DNA of 40,784 nucleotides from an uncultured Lachnospiraceae bacterium (GTDB taxonomy: Bacteria > Bacillota > Clostridia > Lachnospirales > Lachnospiraceae), in contig CAJLRL010000022.1 of NCBI GenBank assembly GCA_905209075.1, positions 1-40,784 of the forward strand. Direction: 5' to 3'. Below are positions 34,310 to 40,784 of the stretch, one piece after another. The position numbers and the translations under genes are program-made. Under the pieces are notes generated by a model, which was not told where the DNA came from, did not search any database, and worked only from the letters and a program-made list of their open reading frames with translations. Positions within the stretch are counted from its first letter, which is position 1. Every line of letters begins with the position of its first letter.

Positions 34310-35233
34310 ATGGGAAATTTTTGTACTAAATGTGGAAAGCCATTAGCAGATGGTGAAGTTTGTAATTGTCAGGGGGCAGCACCACAGATAGATCCGGCTC
34401 AGCAGGCCGCACCACAGCAGCAGTCAGCCGCACCACAGCAGCAGTATCAGCAGGCACCACAGCAGCAGTATCAGCAGTCGCCACAGCAGCAGTATCAGCA
34501 GGTACCACCACAGCAATATCAGCAGCAGTATCAGCAGATGGCACCACAGCAGTCGGCCGCATCTGACTATTTCAAGCAATTTTTTAACACAGCACTTAAT
34601 GTCTGGAAAAAACCTGTCACAGCAGGCAAAGAGTACGTTATGTCTGGAAAGTTCACGCTTGCGATCGGATATCTTTTGGTCCAGGCTGTACTTGCAGTGA
34701 TCCTTGGAATGGTATTTGAAGCAAGAAGCTCACTTGCAAATCTTGCAGAATTTGCAGGATCTTCAGTAGGAGTTACATATGTAAAAGTATTTTTCGGAAC
34801 ACTTTTTCTTTCTGCTATATTCAGCATAATGCTTGCAGGTCTTCTCTTAGGATTTAATCTTATTGCAAAAAACAATATGACATTTAAGAATGCACTCTGT
34901 CTTGCATCTGTAAGATCTATAGTTATTGCACCAGCTATGGTAGTTGCACTTATAATTATACTTATCAATCCTTTATGGGGAGGAGTATTCTCACTTATAA
35001 TAAATATCTGGGGATTTATAGCGATTGTAAAAGCGCTTCCTGTAGTATCAGAGCAGAGTGATAACTTATTAGTCCACCTTATTACAGCAGCAATTCTTAT
35101 ATTTGTTATAATTGCACTTATAATAATGTTTACGATCGGACTTGAGTGTTATTGCCCGGGAGTTGTGTCTGAGATCAAATCAGCATTAGGAATGTTCAGC
35201 GGAAGCAGTAGTAGCATAAAAAATTATTGGTAA
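34310..35233 (+). CDS. Zinc-ribbon multi-pass membrane protein with Gln-rich linker
   Basis: A 307-aa protein beginning with a short zinc ribbon (FCTKCGKPLADGEVCNC), a Q-rich linker built of A-P-Q-Q-Q-Y-Q units (residues about 28-80), and five to six TM helices from about residue 115 to the end: LAIGYLLVQAVLAVILGMVF, TYVKVFFGTLFLSAIFSIML, SIVIAPAMVVALIIILINPL, LLVHLITAAILIFVIIALII. The membrane part resembles the YIP1-like proteins frequent beside zinc-ribbon genes in Lachnospiraceae. It starts 31 bp after the TcaA-like gene with AGGAGG and is followed by a terminator. Envelope quality control or secretion is a guess only. Confidence 0.8.
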   Translation: MGNFCTKCGKPLADGEVCNCQGAAPQIDPAQQAAPQQQSAAPQQQYQQAPQQQYQQSPQQQYQQVPPQQYQQQYQQMAPQQSAASDYFKQFFNTALNVWKKPVTAGKEYVMSGKFTLAIGYLLVQAVLAVILGMVFEARSSLANLAEFAGSSVGVTYVKVFFGTLFLSAIFSIMLAGLLLGFNLIAKNNMTFKNALCLASVRSIVIAPAMVVALIIILINPLWGGVFSLIINIWGFIAIVKALPVVSEQSDNLLVHLITAAILIFVIIALIIMFTIGLECYCPGVVSEIKSALGMFSGSSSSIKNYW

Positions 35234-35262
35234 AATATAACATTGTATTAACATCTCGAAAT

Positions 35263-35296
35263 AAAAGGGTCTTACAGTACTGTAAGACCCCTTTTT
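35263..35296 (+). terminator. Rho-independent terminator after the zinc-ribbon operon
   Basis: AAAGGGTCTTACAG and CTGTAAGACCCCTTT form an 11-bp core stem around a 2-nt loop (about 35263-35291) with five T residues to 35296. It ends the set of YARHG and zinc-ribbon genes. Confidence 0.93.
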
Positions 35297-35352
35297 ATTT
35301 TAGAGGGAATATGATATAATTAGCGGAGCGAAAATGAAATGGAGAGATTATT

Positions 35353-35913
35353 ATGAAACCAAGCCATAGAAAAGATGTGATCATTGCGAGAATTATCTTC
35401 CTTGCAATATGTATAGCGTTAATATCAGTTATTGCAGCAGTGATATTTGTTATTGTTTCAAAGCATTCAGGTGGTCCGGATGAACAGGAACCGGCTGCAA
35501 TAGTAAGTGAATCAGAGACGACAACAGATGATAATACATATGTTGTAGGCGGACAGAATACAGAAAATATCGTGCAGGATGTCTATGTAATCACGACGGG
35601 TTCGGTAAATCTGAGAGAACAGGGAAATAAAGATGCGAAGATCCTTGCTATCTTAAAGGAGGGTACACAGCTTAAGCTTCTTTCAGAAGATAATGGCTGG
35701 ACACAGGTTGATTATAATGGACAGACAGGATATGTAAGCTCTGAATACGTCAAACATGCAGACCAGATCGATTCAGAGGAAGGACAAGCAGAAGAAGATC
35801 AGACGGCTGACCAGACCTCGCAGACTCAGCAGACAACAGACCAGAACCAGACAGATCAGAATACAACTGACAAAAGTACAGCAGACGGCAGTGCTTCAAA
35901 TACAACAAATTAA
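35353..35913 (+). CDS. SH3b-domain membrane protein
   Basis: A 186-aa single-pass protein: a basic start (MKPSHRKDVIIARII), a TM helix (about 15-37: FLAICIALISVIAAVIFVIV), an acidic spacer and one bacterial SH3 domain (residues about 77-135; TTGSVNLREQGNKDAKILAI, LLSEDNGWTQVDYNGQTGYV), then a long Gln/Thr/Asp-rich tail (about 140-186). SH3b domains usually bind peptidoglycan stem peptides, so it probably sits at the wall. The ribosome-binding site is GGAGAGA. It stands alone between two terminator-like hairpins. Low-complexity tail length may vary between strains. Confidence 0.9.
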   Translation: MKPSHRKDVIIARIIFLAICIALISVIAAVIFVIVSKHSGGPDEQEPAAIVSESETTTDDNTYVVGGQNTENIVQDVYVITTGSVNLREQGNKDAKILAILKEGTQLKLLSEDNGWTQVDYNGQTGYVSSEYVKHADQIDSEEGQAEEDQTADQTSQTQQTTDQNQTDQNTTDKSTADGSASNTTN

Positions 35914-35926
35914 CACATGAATAAAA

Positions 35927-35982
35927 TTTCAGACCCGGGATATCAGACTGGAAAAAGCCTGATGTACCGGGTTCGTCTGAAA
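35927..35982. terminator. Large imperfect hairpin after the SH3b gene
   Basis: TTTCAGACCCGGGATATCAG (from 35927) pairs with CTGATGTACCGGGTTCGTCTGAAA (ending 35982) with bulges around a 12-nt loop. No long T-run follows; AT-rich TAAAACAG comes next and then the next ribosome-binding site. It could be a weak terminator or a leader hairpin of the DMT gene. Confidence 0.5.
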
Positions 35983-36000
35983 TAAAACAGAGGATTTATT

Positions 36001-36852
36001 ATGACAGGAATTATATGGGCGTGTATAGCAACGTTTCTCATAGCGGTTTCACCGGTTCTGGCAAAAGCAGGTACAAAAAAGACTGATCCTGCACTGGCTG
36101 GATGCGTTGTGGGGATCACATATGCAATAGTAACTTTTATAAGGACAAGCGGCAGGATAACAGCTTATAAATATAGCTATATAGAACAGAAAAGCTGGAT
36201 ATTTATAATATTAGCAGGAGCAGCAGCCGGATTTTTTGCAGTATGCTTCTTTAGGGCACTTGATCAGGGAGAGGCGACAAATGCAATCCCTATTATGAAA
36301 TGCAATTATGTTATTACAGGTATAGCAGCAATTTTTGTTTTTGGAACAAAGCCTGATATCAAACAATGGGTTGTTATGGGACTTATGGTATTAGGAACAG
36401 TCGTTATAACGATGCAGTCAGGTGGAAAAAAGAAAAGCAGCTGGCTTGCATATGCTGTTCTATCGGCTATTCTTATAAGCACAGCGGATTTACTGGTAAA
36501 GTATGGTGCTGGAAAAATTGACGAATATGTAGTAAAATTCATATGCATTGTCATAGGGATGGTAGTTCTTTTGATCGTTACATTTGCAACAGGTGGCATG
36601 AAAAAAATCAGGAATATGTCGTTTGTTGATGGAGTGTTTCTGATACTGTCAGCTCTTGCGATACCGGCAGCAGAAGATTTTTATTCTAGGGCAGCAGCGC
36701 TTGCAGGAAATTATGCAGCATATATATATGATGTATCGCTTTTGGTGATGATGATAATCGCAAGCGTTTCTTTAAAAGAAAAGATATCAGGCTTAAAGAT
36801 AGCTGGAGCTGTGGTATTTATATCGTCATTATATTTGCAGATAATGTGGTAA
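36001..36852 (+). CDS. DMT superfamily transporter (EamA-like)
   Basis: A 283-aa membrane protein with about ten TM helices in two EamA-like halves: GIIWACIATFLIAVSPVLAK at the start, SWIFIILAGAAAGFFAVCFF RALDQGEATNAIPIMKCN (split here for length), LAYAVLSAILISTADLLVK opening the second half, and GLKIAGAVVFISSLYLQIMW at the end. DMT proteins export or import metabolites; none can be named. The start follows AGAGGATT. It lies downstream of a large hairpin and may be an independent unit. Length is standard for the family. Confidence 0.87.
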   Translation: MTGIIWACIATFLIAVSPVLAKAGTKKTDPALAGCVVGITYAIVTFIRTSGRITAYKYSYIEQKSWIFIILAGAAAGFFAVCFFRALDQGEATNAIPIMKCNYVITGIAAIFVFGTKPDIKQWVVMGLMVLGTVVITMQSGGKKKSSWLAYAVLSAILISTADLLVKYGAGKIDEYVVKFICIVIGMVVLLIVTFATGGMKKIRNMSFVDGVFLILSALAIPAAEDFYSRAAALAGNYAAYIYDVSLLVMMIIASVSLKEKISGLKIAGAVVFISSLYLQIMW

Positions 36853-36921
36853 AAAATTACATTATTGTAAACAATATGGAATGTCTGCATACAATAAATA
36901 ATAAAAGGTATGGGGACGTTT

Positions 36922-37263
36922 ATGGTACCATTTTATAGAACATTTCCCTTTTTGGAATATTACAAAAATGAGGACGAATACGAAAAAGATCTGATCAGGG
37001 TAAAAGAATCTTATCCGAAAGAAGTAGCTATGATACAATCTGCGGTAGAAAGACGCTGTGACGAACTTGAATATGAGGGTAGTCCGATCTATGATGAGGA
37101 ACCGGACCGGCAGATGATAGCACTTGAGGCAGAAAGAATATCAGGAATGTTTATGAGTGAGCAAAGCAGTAAATGTATCCTTTGCTCATTGACCCGGATA
37201 CTGCTTGACAATGAAATCTGCAGAAGGCGGTGCAGATTTCGCAGATACAGAAGATTTTGGTGA
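36922..37263 (+). CDS. Small conserved hypothetical protein with basic C-terminal RR-rich tail
   Basis: A 113-aa protein starting VPFYRTFPFLEYYKNEDEYE after Met, with acidic helices (KDLIRVKESYPKEVAMIQSA, CDELEYEGSPIYDEEPDRQM) and a Cys/Arg-rich end (CRRRCRFRRYRRFW; preceded by LLDNEICR). I have seen this layout in Lachnospiraceae proteins, which argues that the frame is intact to the end and not frameshifted. The start at 36922 has GGGGA 7 nt upstream, and the ATG at 36910 is too close to its AAGG. It precedes the 841-aa gene by 26 bp, so both may be one operon. The function is unknown. Confidence 0.72.
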   Translation: MVPFYRTFPFLEYYKNEDEYEKDLIRVKESYPKEVAMIQSAVERRCDELEYEGSPIYDEEPDRQMIALEAERISGMFMSEQSSKCILCSLTRILLDNEICRRRCRFRRYRRFW

Positions 37264-37289
37264 TTATGATAGGATAATAAGGCGCAGAT

Positions 37290-39815
37290 ATGAGCAAAAA
37301 AGTGATAAAACCAATAGTACTTGTTATAGTATTTATTGTGGCAATTATATTATTTGGGATAACAACAAACAAGGGAAACAAGGATATGACGACGACAATG
37401 GCAGCAGCGAGGCTGCCTGTTATAAGTTTTTACAGCGGCGGAAATCTGATAGATCAGGCGCATGGCTATGTAGATGATATGGATGAAAAGCTTATGCGGG
37501 ATTCTATAATACCGGTTGCAGGTGACAGGAAGCTTGATATATCTATCGCCTCATATGCTATGGGTATAGATGATATTTCATACCAGATAAGAAGCATGGA
37601 CTCTGAAAGGCTTGTGGCAGAAGAGGAGCTTAAGGATTACAATGTGGCTGATAACCATATTACTTCTTCGATAACTATTCCAAATGTTTTGAACGAAGAT
37701 GAAGAATATCTCATAATATTTAAGCTGCAGTCGGGTGATGAAACTATAAAGTATTATTCGAGAGTTATGCAATGTAGTGGAAACAATGCGGAACAATCAC
37801 TTGAATTTGCACTTAAATTTCATGACGAAACATTTGCTGACGATGGAAAAACGTTTGTTGCGACATATATGGAGAGTACGACAGGTGATACAAATACATT
37901 AAATTATGTGAACCTTAACAGTTCGTCAAAACAGATCACCTGGGGAGATTTTGCATGCGAGCAATACGGGGATGCATCTGTCGCTTTCAAGGAAATAAAT
38001 GATTCATATGATGTTATAACGATAGATTATGTTGTATCACATGTGACAGACAGTGGAGAGACAGAGTATTATAATGTAGAGGAATACTTCAGATTGAGAC
38101 CGACAGATACAAGAATGTATGTACTCAATTATGAAAGGACAATGAATCAGATATTTAACAGTGAGAATAGTTTTGCAAAAGATCCAACAAATATTATGCT
38201 GGGAATAAGGGATGGTTCAGTAGAATATAAGACAAATGAAGCAGAAAATGTTGTTGCCTTTGTGCAGCAGGGAGATCTTTTTTCGTATAATCAGACAAAC
38301 AATGAATTGACGAAGGTATTCAGCTTTAGAAGTCCGGAGGGGATTGATATCCGGGAAAACTGGAACCAGCACGATATAAAAATAGTTTCAGTGGATGAAG
38401 CAGGAAGTATAGATTTTATCGTGTATGGATACATGAACAGGGGAAACCATGAGGGCGAAGTGGGTACATGCGTATATCATTATGATGGCCTTGCACATAC
38501 TATAGAGGAGGAAGCATTTATTCCTTCCAAGTCGTCATATGAAGTCCTGAAGGCGGAGATGGGAAAACTGTTATATGTAAACGAGAATGGGATCCTCTAT
38601 CTCATGTTTGAAGGAAATGTATATGAGATCAAACTGGATAGTCTTAAGGTAGAAAAAATTGTTAAAAATCTTGAGGCGGGATGCTACGCAACATCATACG
38701 ATAACCAGTATTTTTCATGGGTTGATGTTGACAGCCAGTATTCGACAACAGAACTGAGTGTCATGAATCTGAAAACAAAGGAAGTTATAAAGATAAACAA
38801 AGGTGATGACCAGTATCTAAGACCTCTTGGCTTCATCGGCAATGATTTTATATATGGAGTGGCAAATGCAGCAGATGTTATATCAGATGCGGCGGGAAAT
38901 ACTACATTTCCTATGCACAGTATTATCATAATGGATGTCACAGATCAGACACAGCTTAAAGAATACACACCGGCAAGCGGGTATGTTGATAGTATAGCAA
39001 TAGATGATTATACAATAAATGTAAACCTGATCGCTGCATCTAACGGAGTATATACCGCATCAGGAAGTGATACGATAATGAACCGTGAGGCAGATAAATC
39101 GGATAAAGTATATATTTCCACAGCAGGTGACGAACAGAAACTATCAGTTATGCAGATTACATTTTCTAAAGAAATAGATACATCCAAGGTAAAGCTATTG
39201 TACGGACAGGACATTATAGAGGACAGGGATGATACTGTCGATATAGAAAAAGATGAAGCTATAGAAAGATATTATGTGTATGAAAAAGGTGATGTTACAC
39301 TTGCGACAGATAACATATCAGATGCAATAAAAGAAGCGAATGACAGACTTGGTGTTGTTATTGATTCAAAGCAGCAGTATGTATGGATGAGAGCCAGAAA
39401 AAATGCTGTTTCGCCATTTGAAAATATTACTGCAAATGTAACAGACCAGGGCTCATCATCATTGATAAGGGCTATAAGCGCCATGCTTGGATATAATGAC
39501 GTATCGGTAAGTGTCACAGAACTTATTAACTCGGGAGAAAAGGGTGTAGATATATTAAGGTCAAACCTTGCAGATGCAAATGTTCTTGACCTGCAGGGTG
39601 TTGACACAGAGGAAATATTATTTTATGTAAGTCAGGGAAATCCGGTTTTTGCGATGACAGGAAATAACGATGCGGTTATTGTTACAGGTTACACATCAGA
39701 TGGATATTTATATTATTATAATCCTGATACTGACAAAACAGAATCTATAAGTTTTAAGGATGCAGATGCCATGTTTTATAGTGGGGGCTATCATTTTATA
39801 ACATATTTGAAATAG
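37290..39815 (+). CDS. Large membrane-anchored surface protein with a C-terminal degenerate papain-like (C39-like) domain
   Basis: An 841-aa protein with one N-terminal TM helix (IKPIVLVIVFIVAIILFGIT, residues about 5-26) and no lipobox. Residues about 40-640 are beta-rich with WD-like and repeated aromatic/acidic strands, plausibly a beta-propeller-type or repetitive surface domain. The last ~125 residues read like a papain/C39-type cysteine peptidase (LIRAISAMLGYNDVSVSVTE; ILFYVSQGNPVFAMTGNNDA; VIVTGYTSDGYLYYYNPDTD) but lack the catalytic Cys (QGSSSL, Ser722-724) and His (Asp794). It would be an inactive binding module. Function unknown. Starts 26 bp after the small gene with AAGG. Confidence 0.72.
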   Translation: MSKKVIKPIVLVIVFIVAIILFGITTNKGNKDMTTTMAAARLPVISFYSGGNLIDQAHGYVDDMDEKLMRDSIIPVAGDRKLDISIASYAMGIDDISYQIRSMDSERLVAEEELKDYNVADNHITSSITIPNVLNEDEEYLIIFKLQSGDETIKYYSRVMQCSGNNAEQSLEFALKFHDETFADDGKTFVATYMESTTGDTNTLNYVNLNSSSKQITWGDFACEQYGDASVAFKEINDSYDVITIDYVVSHVTDSGETEYYNVEEYFRLRPTDTRMYVLNYERTMNQIFNSENSFAKDPTNIMLGIRDGSVEYKTNEAENVVAFVQQGDLFSYNQTNNELTKVFSFRSPEGIDIRENWNQHDIKIVSVDEAGSIDFIVYGYMNRGNHEGEVGTCVYHYDGLAHTIEEEAFIPSKSSYEVLKAEMGKLLYVNENGILYLMFEGNVYEIKLDSLKVEKIVKNLEAGCYATSYDNQYFSWVDVDSQYSTTELSVMNLKTKEVIKINKGDDQYLRPLGFIGNDFIYGVANAADVISDAAGNTTFPMHSIIIMDVTDQTQLKEYTPASGYVDSIAIDDYTINVNLIAASNGVYTASGSDTIMNREADKSDKVYISTAGDEQKLSVMQITFSKEIDTSKVKLLYGQDIIEDRDDTVDIEKDEAIERYYVYEKGDVTLATDNISDAIKEANDRLGVVIDSKQQYVWMRARKNAVSPFENITANVTDQGSSSLIRAISAMLGYNDVSVSVTELINSGEKGVDILRSNLADANVLDLQGVDTEEILFYVSQGNPVFAMTGNNDAVIVTGYTSDGYLYYYNPDTDKTESISFKDADAMFYSGGYHFITYLK

Positions 39816-39961
39816 TATACTATTGTAATAATGACAGATTTATTAATTAAAAAGCATATATGTTAGTGTAAGTTTAACAGAAATATGCTAAAGCATTGAA
39901 AAGAAATGGATAATGAGCTATAGTAATAAAGTATGAAAAGGCTTGATTATAAGGAGAACAT

Positions 39962-40216
39962 ATGAGTAAGAAAAGTATTGTCGTTTCAAATGTTTCTGAA
40001 GGTCATGACAATCCAATTGCTGAGCTTGTTCAAGTGGCATGCAAGTTCGACAGCGAAATTACATTGGAGAGTGATAATCGAAAGATTAATGCAAAGAGCA
40101 TAATGGGAATTATGGCATTTAATCCTTCAGAAGGTATGTCCGTGGACATCGTTACAAAGGGTGAGGATGAGCAAGAGGCATTAGTTGCAATTGAAAAGTT
40201 TTTAGTATGTGAATAG
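39962..40216 (+). CDS. HPr-like phosphocarrier paralogue with altered active-site loop
   Basis: An 84-aa HPr-fold protein. The usual GLHARPA loop reads SEGHDNPIA: His15 is present, but Ala16 is Asp and Arg17 is Asn. The regulatory Ser46 is kept in NAKSIMGIMAF, and the FDSEITLESDNRKINAKS strand-helix pattern fits the fold. HPr passes phosphate from PEP via EI to PTS EIIA; Arg17 normally activates His15, so this protein may be a poor phosphocarrier or a regulator, like Crh, with CcpA-type binding through Ser46. AAGGAG precedes the start. It is 20 bp before the DUF6465 gene. No PTS genes are nearby. Confidence 0.85.
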   Translation: MSKKSIVVSNVSEGHDNPIAELVQVACKFDSEITLESDNRKINAKSIMGIMAFNPSEGMSVDIVTKGEDEQEALVAIEKFLVCE

Positions 40217-40236
40217 TTGTGCATGAGGAGGAAACT

Positions 40237-40710
40237 ATGATGCAGAAAAAAGTAGTTAAAGCTAGTGTAAAAGCAACAGAAGCAAAGGTAGCAGAGACAG
40301 TTAAGGAAGTTGCAAAAGCAGCTGAAAAGAAAGCTGAAGAAATTTCAAAAGCAGTAGAACCTGTTAAAGAATCAGCAGTAGAGACAGCTAAAAAAACAGA
40401 AGTGGACAAAAAGGTTGAAGCAGTTAAGAAAACTGTGACAAAGAAGGCTTCTGAGGCAAAAACAACAGCTAAGAAAACTGTAGTAAAGGCTGCTGCAAAA
40501 GCTGCAGAGGTAAAGCCACAGCTGATCGTACAGTATCAGAATAATGAAGTTGATACAGTTGTTGTTGAGGAGAGAGTAAAAGCCCAGTTCATATCAGAAG
40601 GACATAAGGCTTCCACAATTAAGAAGGTAAGCATTTACATAAAGCCAGAAGAATATTCTGCATATTATGTCATTAATGACAAATTTTCCGGTCGTGTAGA
40701 TCTGTTTTAA
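40237..40710 (+). CDS. DUF6465 family protein with Lys/Ala-rich helical N-terminus
   Basis: A 157-aa protein with an N-terminal lysine/alanine/glutamate-rich helical stretch (residues about 1-95, KKVVKASVKATEAKVAETVK and onward) reminiscent of histone H1- or LEA-like tails. A conserved C-terminal domain follows: PQLIVQYQNNEVDTVVVEER, KKVSIYIKPEEYSAYYVIND, and KFSGRVDLF at the very end. The C-terminal block matches DUF6465, common in Lachnospiraceae. The lysine-rich tail could bind DNA or RNA or be a coiled coil; this is inference. Start at 40237 (ATGATG) follows GAGGAGG; the longer frame from 40219 overlaps that site. A perfect terminator follows. Confidence 0.85.
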   Translation: MMQKKVVKASVKATEAKVAETVKEVAKAAEKKAEEISKAVEPVKESAVETAKKTEVDKKVEAVKKTVTKKASEAKTTAKKTVVKAAAKAAEVKPQLIVQYQNNEVDTVVVEERVKAQFISEGHKASTIKKVSIYIKPEEYSAYYVINDKFSGRVDLF

Positions 40711-40732
40711 TTAATTAAATATGGAATAAAAG

Positions 40733-40771
40733 ACAGCCGCTGGATGTTTAAAACATCCAGCGGCTGTTTGT
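40733..40771 (+). terminator. Terminator with perfect 17-bp stem after the DUF6465 gene
   Basis: ACAGCCGCTGGATGTTT (40733-40749) and AAACATCCAGCGGCTGT (40751-40767) are exact reverse complements around a single A, so in practice a hairpin with a loop of a few bases. Only a short T-run (TTTGTCGTT) follows. Confidence 0.8.
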
Positions 40772-40784
40772 CGTTACTCCAGCA

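Noticed and set aside
34326..34566. Ala/Val/Thr-rich frames opposite or within the Gln-rich linker; possible repeat array
   Set aside because: CAG-type coding repeats; no spacers of constant length, so not CRISPR.
37140..37263. Apparent frameshift at the end of the 113-aa gene
   Set aside because: The Cys/Arg-rich ending fits the remembered layout of related small proteins, so the frame is probably intact.
1..40784. tRNA, rRNA, riboswitch, IS transposase, integrase, CRISPR array
   Set aside because: None could be recognised by reading either strand; short or divergent ncRNAs could still be missed.

Overview
The window looks like a chromosomal segment of a low-GC Firmicute, most likely a motile member of the Lachnospiraceae (Roseburia/Agathobacter/Lachnospira/Butyrivibrio relatives). 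The evidence is AT-rich DNA with strong GGAGG ribosome-binding sites, a flagellin lysine N-methylase, a sigma factor paired with a DUF4179 protein, DUF6465 and YARHG proteins, zinc-ribbon membrane proteins and an HPr paralogue. The genus cannot be fixed from this stretch.

Bases 1-7.9 kb are accessory. The region is a patchwork of mostly unrecognised or defence-island-type genes. It holds a very AT-rich two-gene unit (119-aa protein plus a GHKL ATPase fused to a NO VEIN-type PD-(D/E)xK nuclease-like domain), a DUF2971-FRG pair, a 45-aa ORF with a DUF6933-like protein, a 197-aa orphan and a RhuM-family protein. It ends at a terminator near 7.96 kb. No integrase, att site, IS or CRISPR was seen.

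Bases 8.0-31.2 kb are ordinary chromosome. They carry an ArsC/Spx-family protein and an HD hydrolase, exonuclease III, a NifX-type protein carrying a truncated UPF0251 domain, FliB, an ECF sigma factor with its DUF4179 partner, an SDR and two MATE exporters, an anchored esterase, a lipoprotein, bL25 (Ctc), a C69 dipeptidase, a DgkA-phasin-UbiB run, a Na/Pi symporter with a PhoU domain, an FGGY kinase with AraD (pentose use), and a membrane serine-hydrolase-fold protein that lacks the catalytic serine. Convergent genes are mostly separated by strong bidirectional hairpin terminators. Several repeats lie in intergenic DNA, notably a ~170-bp imperfect palindrome at 16.03-16.20 kb whose right arm recurs alone 270 bp downstream, directly in front of the esterase.

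Bases 31.2-39.8 kb hold a run of envelope-type proteins: two single-TM proteins, a YARHG protein, two zinc-ribbon proteins with Q-rich linkers and TM segments, an SH3b protein, a DMT transporter, a small basic-tailed protein, and an 841-aa surface protein ending in what looks like a degenerate papain-like domain. The window closes with an HPr-like protein (His15 and Ser46 kept, Arg17 replaced) and a Lys/Ala-rich DUF6465 protein before a perfect 17-bp hairpin.

The best candidates for something undescribed are the GHKL-NOV_C module with its small partner (621-3013), the DUF2971-FRG pair next to it, the palindrome and solo arm at 16 kb, and the two apparently dead enzyme folds in envelope proteins (29419-31212 and 37290-39815).
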